In this document: positions 1 to 7,135 of the stretch, in pieces
Numbering within the stretch: position 1 is the first letter of the stretch
Layout: each line of letters starts with the position of its first letter
NCBI GenBank assembly: GCA_902795935.1
Contig: CADBMS010000015.1
Coordinates: 1-17,371 of the forward strand
Reading direction: 5' to 3'
DNA length: 17,371 bases
Source of the DNA: an uncultured Methanobrevibacter sp.
GTDB taxonomy: Archaea; Methanobacteriota; Methanobacteria; Methanobacteriales; Methanobacteriaceae
Notes under the pieces: generated by a model
Seen by the model: only the letters and a program-made list of their open reading frames with translations
Database searches by the model: none
Told to the model about the DNA's origin: nothing
Program-made: the position numbers and the translations under genes

Positions 1-469
1 CAATAACGTCTGCTCTGTTTTGAACTTCTCCTAAGGTTTGAATAGGGTAACCTGCGTTTTGTACAGCTTGTAGAGATGGTCCGTGACAAATTGTTGCTTG
101 GTTATCTAATACTGCTCCAATGTATTCTCCAAGTTCAATTCCTTCGAGCATTGTTTCTGTGGAAGTTTCAGACCAACCATAGAATACTGGTCTTACAGAG
201 TTTGCGATTAATTCTGCTGCAGCGTCTAATGCAGTATCCCAATCAACTTCTTTTAATTCTCCATCATCATCTCTCATCATAGGCACTATTAATCTTTGAT
301 CCATATCTTCCATAATTTTACTAGCACCTAAACGGCATGCATGTCTTACAGCTACAACATGCCCATCTTTAACTAAGTAATCTAAATCATCACAGTTACA
401 TCCGCAAAATGCGCATGTACAGTTTTCGACAATGTGATCATAATCTGTTACAGGCTCTTCGTATGCCAT
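1..469 (-). CDS. fwdB: Formylmethanofuran dehydrogenase subunit B (catalytic, partial)
   Basis: This is the catalytic molybdopterin subunit of formylmethanofuran dehydrogenase, which couples CO2 reduction to formylmethanofuran (or the reverse) in the cytoplasm. Only the first 156 residues are present; the rest lies beyond the left edge. Visible are an N-terminal Cys cluster (CTCAFCGCNC, about residues 17-26) for a [4Fe-4S] centre and ICHGPSL around Cys128. That Cys matches the Mo/W ligand position, which is selenocysteine in some methanogens. The ATG at 469 follows GGAGG at 476-480. It starts 16 bases after fwdD, so it is the fifth gene of the operon seen here. B directly follows D, unlike the D-A-C-B order described for Methanothermobacter. 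Whether the enzyme uses tungsten or molybdenum cannot be told from this part. Confidence 0.95.
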   Translation of the reverse strand, partial: MAYEEPVTDYDHIVENCTCAFCGCNCDDLDYLVKDGHVVAVRHACRLGASKIMEDMDQRLIVPMMRDDDGELKEVDWDTALDAAAELIANSVRPVFYGWSETSTETMLEGIELGEYIGAVLDNQATICHGPSLQAVQNAGYPIQTLGEVQNRADVI

Positions 470-485
470 TTATATCCTCCCCTAA

Positions 486-1016
486 TTAGAGTTTTTTGTA
501 GACAGGGTATTCACCTAATGATTCGAGTTCATCAACATCTACATCATCATCTACATATTTTCTATAGACAGAACGCATTAAGTCTGCCATTAATAAAACT
601 TTTTTATCAGTTCTTTCAACTGTACAAGGAATTCCTTTGTATGTAGGGTCTGAACAACAGTATGTGTCATGACTTACTATTGTGTTTGCCCATGGACCTT
701 TTGGTATGAAAACTGTTCCTTCATGAGGAGCATCCCTTGAGTGCGCTGCAGATACAACTACTTCTCCAAAGTCAGTTTTTACTAATACAGGGTCCCAATT
801 AGTTACACCTAATTTTGCCATATCTGCTGGATCCATATAACATACACCAGACACATTTTTATATTCTTCTTTTAATGTGGAACCTCTTTTTTTACAAGCA
901 CCTTGATAAATATCAGAACCCGTGTTTAACATCATGGTTAATTTATCTCTTTTAGTTGCATTTGGTTCTTCGAGTTTTACTACACGAGGAACTACTGGTT
1001 TATTAACGTATGTCAT
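486..1016 (-). CDS. fwdD: Formylmethanofuran dehydrogenase subunit D
   Basis: This is the small subunit carrying the molybdopterin-dinucleotide-binding barrel that completes the active site of FwdB. The core matches the family: LNTGSDIYQG near residues 30-40, then YMDPADMAKLGV, GEVVVSA, EGTVFIPKGPWAN and PTYKGIPCTVE. At 176 residues it is longer than the roughly 130-residue FwdD I know from Methanothermobacter. The surplus is about 25 residues at the N terminus and an acidic C-terminal tail (KYVDDDVDVDELESLGEY). The ATG at 1016 has GAGGTGG at about 1020-1027, overlapping the fwdG stop codon, so translation is probably coupled. Confidence 0.93.
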   Translation of the reverse strand: MTYVNKPVVPRVVKLEEPNATKRDKLTMMLNTGSDIYQGACKKRGSTLKEEYKNVSGVCYMDPADMAKLGVTNWDPVLVKTDFGEVVVSAAHSRDAPHEGTVFIPKGPWANTIVSHDTYCCSDPTYKGIPCTVERTDKKVLLMADLMRSVYRKYVDDDVDVDELESLGEYPVYKKL

Positions 1017-1025
1017 TTAACCACC

Positions 1026-1256
1026 TCATTCTAACCATATGGCATCTGTTGGACAAAATACTTGACAGGTACCACATTTGTTACATTTTTCTGGGCTGAA
1101 AAGTTTAATTACACCATTTTCAACCATCATGATTACTTCTTCAGTCTTGGAACCGTGTCCACCTTCTACTTCAGGACTAATTGACACATTTACTGGGCAT
1201 GCTACTACACATACTCCGCATCCTAGACAATTATCTTGGTTTACTTTTAATTCCAT
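1026..1256 (-). CDS. fwdG: Formylmethanofuran dehydrogenase subunit G (2x[4Fe-4S] ferredoxin)
   Basis: This small ferredoxin-like subunit passes electrons between the polyferredoxin FwdF and the FwdB/D active site. Two CxxCxxCxxxCP motifs are visible: CLGCGVCVVACP near the N terminus and CNKCGTCQVFCP near the C terminus. Between them is an insert (EVEGGHGSKTEEVIMMVENG). I chose the ATG at 1256, giving 76 residues, because GGGTGA at 1262-1267 is a well-spaced ribosome binding site for it. The GTG at 1265 (79 residues) lies inside that site. It sits 19 bases after fwdF and 9 bases before fwdD, within one transcription unit. Confidence 0.93.
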   Translation of the reverse strand: MELKVNQDNCLGCGVCVVACPVNVSISPEVEGGHGSKTEEVIMMVENGVIKLFSPEKCNKCGTCQVFCPTDAIWLE

Positions 1257-1275
1257 AATATTCACCCGATGATTT

Positions 1276-2313
1276 TTAGGATTTTAGTGATTCTAATTTA
1301 TCTGTCCATGATTTAGATTTAGTTGGAGTGTAGTTAATTGCTGTTCGTTTAACTTCAATTGCTTCAACTGGACAAATGTTAGCACAAGCTCCACAAGAAA
1401 TACAATATTCTTGATCTCTTGCTATTTTTGCAGAAGTTTGACCAAATCCAGTGGATTCTGGGAAACTTAGTACGTCACATGGACATATGTCTATACATGC
1501 ACCACAAGTACTACATTTTTCTTCATCTACTAATAATTCACCTTCAAATGGTTTTTGGACTTTTGCTGCATCTACTGGGCAGACCCCTTCACACCATCCA
1601 CATCTTACACATAATTCATCATCAATGAATGTGTTACCTGTTGTTACTGCATCAGCAGGGTCAATATCATATTCTCCATATGAACATGATCTACATGCAG
1701 CCATAATTGCGTCCATAGGACATGCTCTTTTACATACTAAACAGTATACACAAGCATCTGTGTCAACTACTATTTCTGGGTTTTCAGGGTCTTTAGTGAC
1801 ATAAATTGCTTCTGCAGGACATAATTCTTCACAAATTCCACAGTATACACAAGTTTCATCGTCAATTTCGATTTCACCAGATACTAATTTGCTTCTATCT
1901 GGTAAGTCTCTTGAAACGGTTATTGCTTCACGTGGACATGCTACTTCACATGCTTTACAGTATATACAAGTTTCATCATCAATTGTTGCAGAAGATGTGT
2001 ATTTTGGATACATTTCTAGTTCACTTACAGATACATTATCGATTGTTAAATCTAATGCGTCTACTGGGCATCCTACACTACACATACCACATAAAACACA
2101 TTTTTCTTCATTAATGTTTATTTTTGATATGTTTGCATCAGTTCTTACAATAGCAGCGATGTTACCAAGCTCTATAGCTTCCACAGGACATGTTTTTGCA
2201 CATATACCGCAACCTATACAAACATGGTCTTTATATGAAAGTTTTCTTTCATCTTCAGCAGATCTTTTTATGTTGAAGTCTTTATCTTCAACTTGTTTAA
2301 TGTTCGCGATCAT
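1276..2313 (-). CDS. fwdF: Formylmethanofuran dehydrogenase subunit F (polyferredoxin, 8x[4Fe-4S])
   Basis: This polyferredoxin is the electron wire of the Fwd complex and links it to other redox modules. Eight CxxCxxCxxxCP motifs can be counted along its 345 residues: CIGCGICAKTCP, CVLCGMCSVGCP, CIYCKACEVACP, CVYCGICEELCP, CVYCLVCKRACP, CVRCGWCEGVCP, CSTCGACIDICP and CISCGACANICP. That equals the number expected for FwdF, and the length is typical. An extra Cys pair (CRSC) follows the fifth cluster. The ATG at 2313 has GGAGGT at 2319-2324. The gene overlaps the end of the upstream HTH-ferredoxin gene by 17 bases, so the two are translationally coupled. The long frames on the opposite strand here are shadows of these repeats. 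Confidence 0.95.
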   Translation of the reverse strand: MIANIKQVEDKDFNIKRSAEDERKLSYKDHVCIGCGICAKTCPVEAIELGNIAAIVRTDANISKININEEKCVLCGMCSVGCPVDALDLTIDNVSVSELEMYPKYTSSATIDDETCIYCKACEVACPREAITVSRDLPDRSKLVSGEIEIDDETCVYCGICEELCPAEAIYVTKDPENPEIVVDTDACVYCLVCKRACPMDAIMAACRSCSYGEYDIDPADAVTTGNTFIDDELCVRCGWCEGVCPVDAAKVQKPFEGELLVDEEKCSTCGACIDICPCDVLSFPESTGFGQTSAKIARDQEYCISCGACANICPVEAIEVKRTAINYTPTKSKSWTDKLESLKS

Positions 2314-2764
2314 CTTTTACCTCCAAAATTATTATAGACTTTGTTGGGCACCTTTCTGTACATATCTGGCAACCACAACACCAATTGGAGTCTATTTGTG
2401 CTTGTAAATCATCTAATTTGATAGCTTTCATTATGCACAAATCTACACAGAGTCCACAGCCAATGCAAGATTCTTTGATTTGTGTTTTGAATGTTTTTGT
2501 TTTACATATATTGACTAAAGTTCTTGTTGCTTCATTATCATTTAGTAGAGTATCAACCAACATTAAGAAATCCTTAGGTATTAATTGCGTTATTGTTTGT
2601 GCTACCTCTATTGATTTCCATGATAAATTTCTACCATTTAGATAATGTGAAACTGTTGACCTGTCAATTTCTAGAGTTTGGGCTATTTTTTGTTGAGTAT
2701 AACCTCTTTTTTTTAATTCAATTGTAGCCAAATATTTTAGGCCAGAAATTATATGCTTTGGCAT
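2297..2764 (-). CDS. fwdH: HTH-ferredoxin fusion, FwdH-like, first gene of fwd operon
   Basis: A 155-residue protein with two parts. Residues about 20-48 form a helix-turn-helix (YTQQKIAQTLEIDRSTVSHY). The C-terminal half has two [4Fe-4S] motifs: CIGCGLCVDLC, which lacks the usual following proline, and CCGCQICTERCP. Position at the head of the operon matches fwdH of the fwdHFGDACB cluster of Methanothermobacter, hence the symbol. I cannot confirm that fwdH there also carries a helix-turn-helix. The architecture suggests an iron-sulfur DNA-binding regulator of the operon as much as an electron-transfer subunit; this is inference. The ATG at 2764 has GGTGA at 2768-2772. Its 3' end overlaps fwdF by 17 bases. 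Confidence 0.8.
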   Translation of the reverse strand: MPKHIISGLKYLATIELKKRGYTQQKIAQTLEIDRSTVSHYLNGRNLSWKSIEVAQTITQLIPKDFLMLVDTLLNDNEATRTLVNICKTKTFKTQIKESCIGCGLCVDLCIMKAIKLDDLQAQIDSNWCCGCQICTERCPTKSIIILEVKDDREH

Positions 2765-2775
2765 AGCTTCACCAT

Positions 2776-2790
2776 GTGTATTAATTACAC
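2776..2790. promoter_or_regulatory. Palindrome GTGT-N7-ACAC between promoter and fwdH start
   Basis: GTGTATTAATTACAC is an inverted repeat with 5-base outer arms (GTGTA/TACAC). It lies 12 bases upstream of the fwdH ATG, just behind the ribosome binding site, and so probably within the 5' leader. It shares the GTGT-N7-ACAC pattern with a second site at 2854-2868. A possible operator; the binding protein is unknown. Confidence 0.45.
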
Positions 2791-2841
2791 TTTTTTAAAG
2801 AGTTAATAAATATATTACTACCAAAAATTAATTCGAAATAG

Positions 2842-2849
2842 TTATATAG
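2842..2849 (-). promoter_or_regulatory. Probable TATA box of the fwd operon
   Basis: On the minus strand this reads CTATATAA, the best TATA-like element upstream of fwdH. Initiation about 25 bases downstream would fall near 2820 and give a leader of about 55 bases. The placement is by eye and no start site is known. Confidence 0.45.
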
Positions 2850-2853
2850 TATT

Positions 2854-2868
2854 GTGTTATAAGTACAC
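2854..2868. promoter_or_regulatory. Palindrome GTGT-N7-ACAC just upstream of the fwd TATA box
   Basis: GTGTTATAAGTACAC sits in a larger TTGTGT/ACACAA inverted repeat (2852-2870). It lies immediately upstream of the TATA-like element, where transcription factor B would bind. It has the same outer arms and spacing as the site at 2776-2790, with centres 78 bases apart. Candidate operator. Confidence 0.45.
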
Positions 2869-2870
2869 AA

Positions 2871-3330
2871 AATAACAACAATTATAATGAGTTTTAAAAG
2901 ATTAAAATGAGCATATTAAGTTAAATAAAAGTTAAAATTAATAATTAAACTAAAATAATGTGAAATAACTAAAATAACCGCCATAATGCTCCTTATTAAT
3001 TTATTTTTAGTTACAACTAAAAATTGAAAATGATAACTATAAACTCAAAGCTCCAAAAACACATAATTAAATCAAAAAACAATACAAAAAATAAATTATT
3101 ATAATCACAACTAATATGTTTCAAAATATAAAATGATGAAGATTTAAAAAAAAAAATATGTATTAAATGTTAAGTATGCTTTACAATTTTTTATACTCTT
3201 AATAAAAATAATATGAAAATAAATATCATATTATATAAATAAAAAGTATAACTTTATTTACAGTTATCAACAGTGGACATTAAATAAAACAAAAACAAAA
3301 AATAATATAAGAAAAATTAAAAGGATTAAT
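2871..3330. other. AT-rich intergenic region, no gene seen
   Basis: This divergent gap is about 460 bases of very AT-rich DNA with frequent stops in all frames. I see no RNA gene or long repeat. It must hold the promoter for the gene at 3331, but several A/T runs could serve as TATA boxes and none stands out. Confidence 0.5.
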
Positions 3331-3768
3331 GTGATAATAATGACTCAATATAAAATAATAGACCCTGAAACAGAATTTATCAAAAACATAAAAAATCAAG
3401 AAAAAGTAACCATCACACTAAGTTTCATACAAGAATTTAACATTAAAGATGACGAAGAAGAAAAGATTACATTAGAAAGTTATAATTTTGATTTCACAGA
3501 TGAAGAAAATAAAACAACATTCACTATAAAATCTAAAACCATACCTGAAATAGATGAAAAAGTACAAAAAACACTCAAAGAACTATTTCAAATAAATAAA
3601 AACTTAAATATAATAGACAAACACGATTATGTAAATGTTAAATTCAATAATCCCAACAATACCCAATACGAAAAAGAATTTAATACCCCGACACCAGCAT
3701 ATATCCTAAGAAGAAAAGATTTTACAGGAATAACTGAAGATGAATTAGACGAGGAATATGTCCTATAA
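3331..3768 (+). CDS. Hypothetical acidic protein
   Basis: A 145-residue protein I do not recognise. It is highly charged, with strings of Asp, Glu and Lys (KDDEEEKITLES, DFTDEENKTTF). It has no signal peptide, membrane segment or cysteines, so it is probably soluble and cytoplasmic. Predicted character is mostly beta in the first half (alternating TITLSF, FTIKS) with a helical centre (EIDEKVQKTLKELF). The start is uncertain: GTG at 3331 has AAGGA at 3321-3325, while ATG at 3340 (142 residues) has GTGAT at 3331-3335. It stands alone, divergent from fwd and convergent with the CGSC gene. Codon use and A-richness match its neighbours. Confidence 0.7.
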   Translation: MIIMTQYKIIDPETEFIKNIKNQEKVTITLSFIQEFNIKDDEEEKITLESYNFDFTDEENKTTFTIKSKTIPEIDEKVQKTLKELFQINKNLNIIDKHDYVNVKFNNPNNTQYEKEFNTPTPAYILRRKDFTGITEDELDEEYVL

Positions 3769-3812
3769 AATCAATTAAAAAAGATAAAAATTTAAGATAC
3801 AATGCATAAAAT

Positions 3813-3840
3813 AAAAAGTGGAACCATAAATTCACTTTTT
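3813..3840. terminator. Hairpin between convergent genes, likely bidirectional terminator
   Basis: AAAAAGTG at 3813-3820 and CACTTTTT at 3833-3840 form an 8-base-pair hairpin with a 12-base loop. A/T runs on both sides give a T-tract in either reading direction. It sits between the ends of the convergent genes at 3768 and 3839 and touches the stop codon of the minus-strand gene. Confidence 0.55.
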
Positions 3841-4357
3841 AAAAAAAACTTTTAATTTTAACTAGAAGATTATTAGATTTATCATGAACAACACTCTTTT
3901 TTTGACCAGCAATTGGATGATCAATACTAATAATTCTTAAATTTTTAGCACCATTAGATTCTGCAAGTAATTTAGCAAAATCAATGAATTTACTAGAACA
4001 TATAGATATAGTGCTAACACCTGATTTTTCTAATCGAATAGCATCTAAAATTGTCCAAGTAGTGCAAGAACCACAATCTCCCAATGCCAATATAGATAAA
4101 TCAGAAATTGATGCTTTTAAAATATCTTCCTGGGCTGCTCTTTCAGCAGCAGGTTTAGTGAAATAAATAAATTCAAAATCTCCAAGATTATTTTTAATAA
4201 AATTTAATATTGTATCTGCATGAGGTTTAGTATTATCAAAAAATGAAATTTTAGAAATATTAACTGGAAAATCATTAATATGAATTTCTTCCCCGGCAAA
4301 ATCGGCTAAAGGATTTAATACATCTTTTTCTTTAACACTAACCCTCAATTTAACCAC
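3839..4357 (-). CDS. UGSC-family protein, Cys variant (CGSC motif)
   Basis: A 172-residue protein that I match to the UGSC (seleno)protein family. The diagnostic stretch is LGDCGSCTTWTILDAIRLEKSG at about residues 92-113. Cys95 stands where many members carry selenocysteine, and Cys98 is the second thiol. Downstream the family pattern continues with STISICSSKF and RIISIDHP (His147-Pro148). The N-terminal part is Rossmann-like. The biochemical role of the family is not established to my knowledge; a thiol redox or thiol-substrate role is inference. It starts at GTG 4357, 9 bases after lysS, so the two are probably co-transcribed. The ribosome binding site is poor and TTG at 4348 is an alternative start. 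A protein of the family I associate with UGSC genes lies at 15403-16542. Confidence 0.72.
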   Translation of the reverse strand: MVKLRVSVKEKDVLNPLADFAGEEIHINDFPVNISKISFFDNTKPHADTILNFIKNNLGDFEFIYFTKPAAERAAQEDILKASISDLSILALGDCGSCTTWTILDAIRLEKSGVSTISICSSKFIDFAKLLAESNGAKNLRIISIDHPIAGQKKSVVHDKSNNLLVKIKSFF

Positions 4358-4366
4358 ATAACAATA

Positions 4367-5947
4367 TTATTCTTCCAATCTAAATCGTTTAATTATAAAA
4401 TCATTATCTAATGATAACACAAATGATGCTGCTTTAGGACCCATCTTTTTATTAAGAATAACACGATATATTGCTTGAAATGCTTTATTTGGTTTTAATT
4501 CATGTTTATTTAAAATAATATACATTTCATCATGTAATTCTTCAGCTGAAGTGAATGTTTTTTCTTCTAATAAATCAGCTAAATCATTTAAAAATGCAAT
4601 TTGTGCTGGTTGTAAATTAACATTTGGAAGTTTTTCTTGAACTTCAAATTTAACAAAGTTTGGAGCGTAAGTATCTAACCAATTTTTAACATTAATTACT
4701 CTTTTAGATAATAATTCTTTATCTAATTCAGATAAGTTTTCAAAAGACATTCCTTCCATTCTTTTAGGTAATTGTGAATTTTTAGATAAAATATTGAAAA
4801 GTTTCTCTAAATCATCACCAACAATTTGATATGCTACTGTTAAAAACCTATATGATGGCCTAAATGGTGCAGATTCATAATTATTAATTTGAGACATTTC
4901 ATAAATTTTACTAAGCTTACCTTCTTCTTTTTCTGATGGAGCATCTTCTTCTTTAAAGAATATTTTTTCTGCTTTATCAAATTGATCTATAAAATCTAAA
5001 AATTGCATTTCTGGAGTGAAATCTTTATGTTTTAATGGTTTACTTCTGAATAAAAAGTAATTTAAACTTTCTGCAGGACCGATTTCTAACCATTGACCTG
5101 GAGTGAAAAATACTCCTTTAGATTTACTCATTGCATCTCCTTTAAGAGTAATCCATTCGTATGCTACTGGATATGGAGCAGGATAATTGAATATTTCCTC
5201 AGATATTACACTACTAACATCATATGATCCTCCACTAGCAGCATGGTCTTTACCAAATGGTTCACATGTTATATTAAATATTTTCCATCTTGCAGCCCAT
5301 TCTACTCTCCAAGTTAATTTACCATTACCTGATGCAATATTCATTGTTCCATCATGGCCACATTCACACCTATATGATATTTCATCACCATCAAAACCAT
5401 ATGCATAAGTTGTATTTACACGACCACATTTTTCACAAATAGGATTATATGGTAACCAATCATCATTTAAGGGATGTTCACGATATTTATTAAATATTTC
5501 CCTTATTTTATGTGCTTCTTTTAAAGCAATTCTTATATAATCGTCATACATTCCTTCTTTGTACATTTCAAATCCAGATTTTGTTTCTAAATCTATTCCA
5601 AATTCATCTAATGTAGCTAAAAATGGTTTTTCAAAATGTTCTACAAAACTGTCACAGCATCCTTCAGGACAAGGGATTGTAGAATATGGCATACCCAAAT
5701 ATTTTTCATAACTTTCTGGTAATGGGAATGGTACTTTTCTTAAGGGGTCATGATCATCTGCAATCCAAATTATCTTAGTATCACATCCTAAATCCTTTAA
5801 TGCATTACCTACTGCATTTGCTATAAATACATCACAAGAATTTCCTATATGTATTGATCCTGATATGGATGTTCCACTTGCTACAACATGAGTATCAACA
5901 TCTCTTTGTTTTAAATCATCTGCTATCCTTTCAATCCAGTGTTTCAT
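4367..5947 (-). CDS. lysS: Lysyl-tRNA synthetase, class I
   Basis: This enzyme charges tRNA-Lys with lysine in the cytoplasm. It is the class I form found in most archaea and a few bacteria, not the class II enzyme. Visible are the HIGH-type signature HIGN at residues 33-36, the KMSKS-type loop AMSKS at 272-276, and four cysteines (171, 174, 194, 196) of a zinc ribbon. The helical anticodon-binding region fills the C-terminal half. The length of 526 residues is normal. The ATG at 5947 is preceded by AGGTGAT at 5954-5960. The CGSC protein gene follows 9 bases downstream, and 266 bases without a gene separate lysS from the kinase gene. Confidence 0.97.
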   Translation of the reverse strand: MKHWIERIADDLKQRDVDTHVVASGTSISGSIHIGNSCDVFIANAVGNALKDLGCDTKIIWIADDHDPLRKVPFPLPESYEKYLGMPYSTIPCPEGCCDSFVEHFEKPFLATLDEFGIDLETKSGFEMYKEGMYDDYIRIALKEAHKIREIFNKYREHPLNDDWLPYNPICEKCGRVNTTYAYGFDGDEISYRCECGHDGTMNIASGNGKLTWRVEWAARWKIFNITCEPFGKDHAASGGSYDVSSVISEEIFNYPAPYPVAYEWITLKGDAMSKSKGVFFTPGQWLEIGPAESLNYFLFRSKPLKHKDFTPEMQFLDFIDQFDKAEKIFFKEEDAPSEKEEGKLSKIYEMSQINNYESAPFRPSYRFLTVAYQIVGDDLEKLFNILSKNSQLPKRMEGMSFENLSELDKELLSKRVINVKNWLDTYAPNFVKFEVQEKLPNVNLQPAQIAFLNDLADLLEEKTFTSAEELHDEMYIILNKHELKPNKAFQAIYRVILNKKMGPKAASFVLSLDNDFIIKRFRLEE

Positions 5948-5994
5948 TGTTAAATCACCTAATAATCATGAATAATGTATAAAATAATCTTTAA

Positions 5995-6002
5995 AATTTA
6001 TA
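5995..6002 (-). promoter_or_regulatory. Candidate TATA box of lysS
   Basis: The minus strand reads TATAAATT within a nearly self-complementary stretch. Initiation about 25 bases downstream would leave a leader of some 25-30 bases that includes the AGGTGAT ribosome binding site. A second TATA-like element at 5975-5985 would place the start inside that site and is less likely. Confidence 0.4.
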
Positions 6003-6213
6003 TTAAAGATATTTTTAATAATTAAATAAAAATTTGTTAGTATATTTCATTAATCCTTATAATTAAACAATAAATCTTAATCTTTGAGTAAATATATTCG
6101 AAAAAAATAATATTAATTAATTATAATAGTTATATTCAGTTTTTATATCTATATAAACTTAATTTATAAACTATCAAAAAATGAGGGTTTATATGATAAT
6201 TTTTTTAGATTAA

Positions 6214-7128
6214 TTATTCATCCATCCTCTCAATAACCATTTCAAATGTAGGTATGTTTGTTTGACATCCTTGTTTTTCAACAATAAAAGAAGATACTGC
6301 TGATGCAAACTCTCCACAAAATTTTAATGGTTTATTATCTAAGTAGTTCTTTAAAAAGCCTGCCTTATATGAATCCCCAGCACCAGTTGGATCTAATGAG
6401 TCTCTTAAGAATGGTTTAATATCTATTTTACCCTCTTTAGCACGTATTTCACTTCCTTTTTTCCCATTAGTTCTTATAATAATTTCTGGTCCAAAATCTA
6501 ATAGTTCCGTCATATTCATATTTAAAGATTTTTTTATATTATCCATCTCAAAATTATTAGAAAATAGGATATTTGCTACTTTTAACATTTCTTTTAGTTC
6601 ATCTGTTGAATATAAATGTAAATCTTGCCCAGGATCAAAAGATATTAATTTATTTTCATCAAAGGCATATTTAGCACACCTAATATTGAATGATGGATCT
6701 CCAGTTGCTAAATGAACAGCTTTAGCATTTTTAATTGCTTTTTTAGGTATTTCGGCTGTTTTAAATTTTTCTGCAGCACCCCATGAAAAATATGTTACTT
6801 GATCATTTTCATTGTTTGTCATAACAAATGCTGTTGGAGTGTTTTCATCTTCAACACAAATCATTGATTCAATATCAATATTTAATTCTTTTAAGTATTT
6901 TTGATATTTAGAATCTATAAAATCATTTCCAACTGCAGATACAAGACCCATTTTTAATCCTAGTGTTGATCCAACTACTGCAACATTTGCTGCGGCCCCA
7001 CCATTTAAATTTTTCATTTTTTTAATTAATGCTGATGTATTTGGAGCTGGAAATTCATTTACATAAATTATATAATCAAAGGCCGTGTGACCTATGGAAA
7101 GTAAATCATTTTTTACAATAAAAATCAC
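6214..7128 (-). CDS. PfkB-family carbohydrate or nucleoside kinase
   Basis: An ATP-dependent kinase of the ribokinase/PfkB family. It opens with DLLSIGHTAFDYI, the usual first strand. The substrate-side signature NGGAAANVAVVG follows about 40 residues in. DPTGAGDSYKAGF near residues 246-258 carries the anion-hole glycines and catalytic Asp. The substrate cannot be read from sequence; sugar phosphates, fructose, ribose or nucleosides are all possible. The start is unclear. GTG at 7128 (304 residues) has no spaced ribosome binding site, and TTG at 7149 overlaps the upstream gene. A near-perfect GAAGGTGAT at 7124-7132 instead points to an in-frame ATT at 7119. It lies 7 bases behind the regulator gene and is surely co-transcribed with it. 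Confidence 0.9.
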   Translation of the reverse strand: MIFIVKNDLLSIGHTAFDYIIYVNEFPAPNTSALIKKMKNLNGGAAANVAVVGSTLGLKMGLVSAVGNDFIDSKYQKYLKELNIDIESMICVEDENTPTAFVMTNNENDQVTYFSWGAAEKFKTAEIPKKAIKNAKAVHLATGDPSFNIRCAKYAFDENKLISFDPGQDLHLYSTDELKEMLKVANILFSNNFEMDNIKKSLNMNMTELLDFGPEIIIRTNGKKGSEIRAKEGKIDIKPFLRDSLDPTGAGDSYKAGFLKNYLDNKPLKFCGEFASAVSSFIVEKQGCQTNIPTFEMVIERMDE

Positions 7129-7135
7129 CTTCTTA

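Noticed and set aside
1..469. Selenocysteine at the FwdB active site
   Set aside because: The codon at the ligand position (residue 128) is TGT, so cysteine. No in-frame TGA is present in the visible part.
1451..2407. Long plus-strand frames of 117, 102 and 172 codons opposite fwdF and the start of the fwd operon
   Set aside because: They are antisense to the repeated ferredoxin motifs of fwdF and of the HTH-ferredoxin, with His/Ser/Thr-rich products and no ribosome binding sites. The minus-strand genes explain the region fully.
5989..6008. Near-palindrome CTTTAAAATTTATATTAAAG as an operator for lysS
   Set aside because: It is all A/T except at its ends and coincides with the probable TATA box, so chance self-complementarity is the simpler view.
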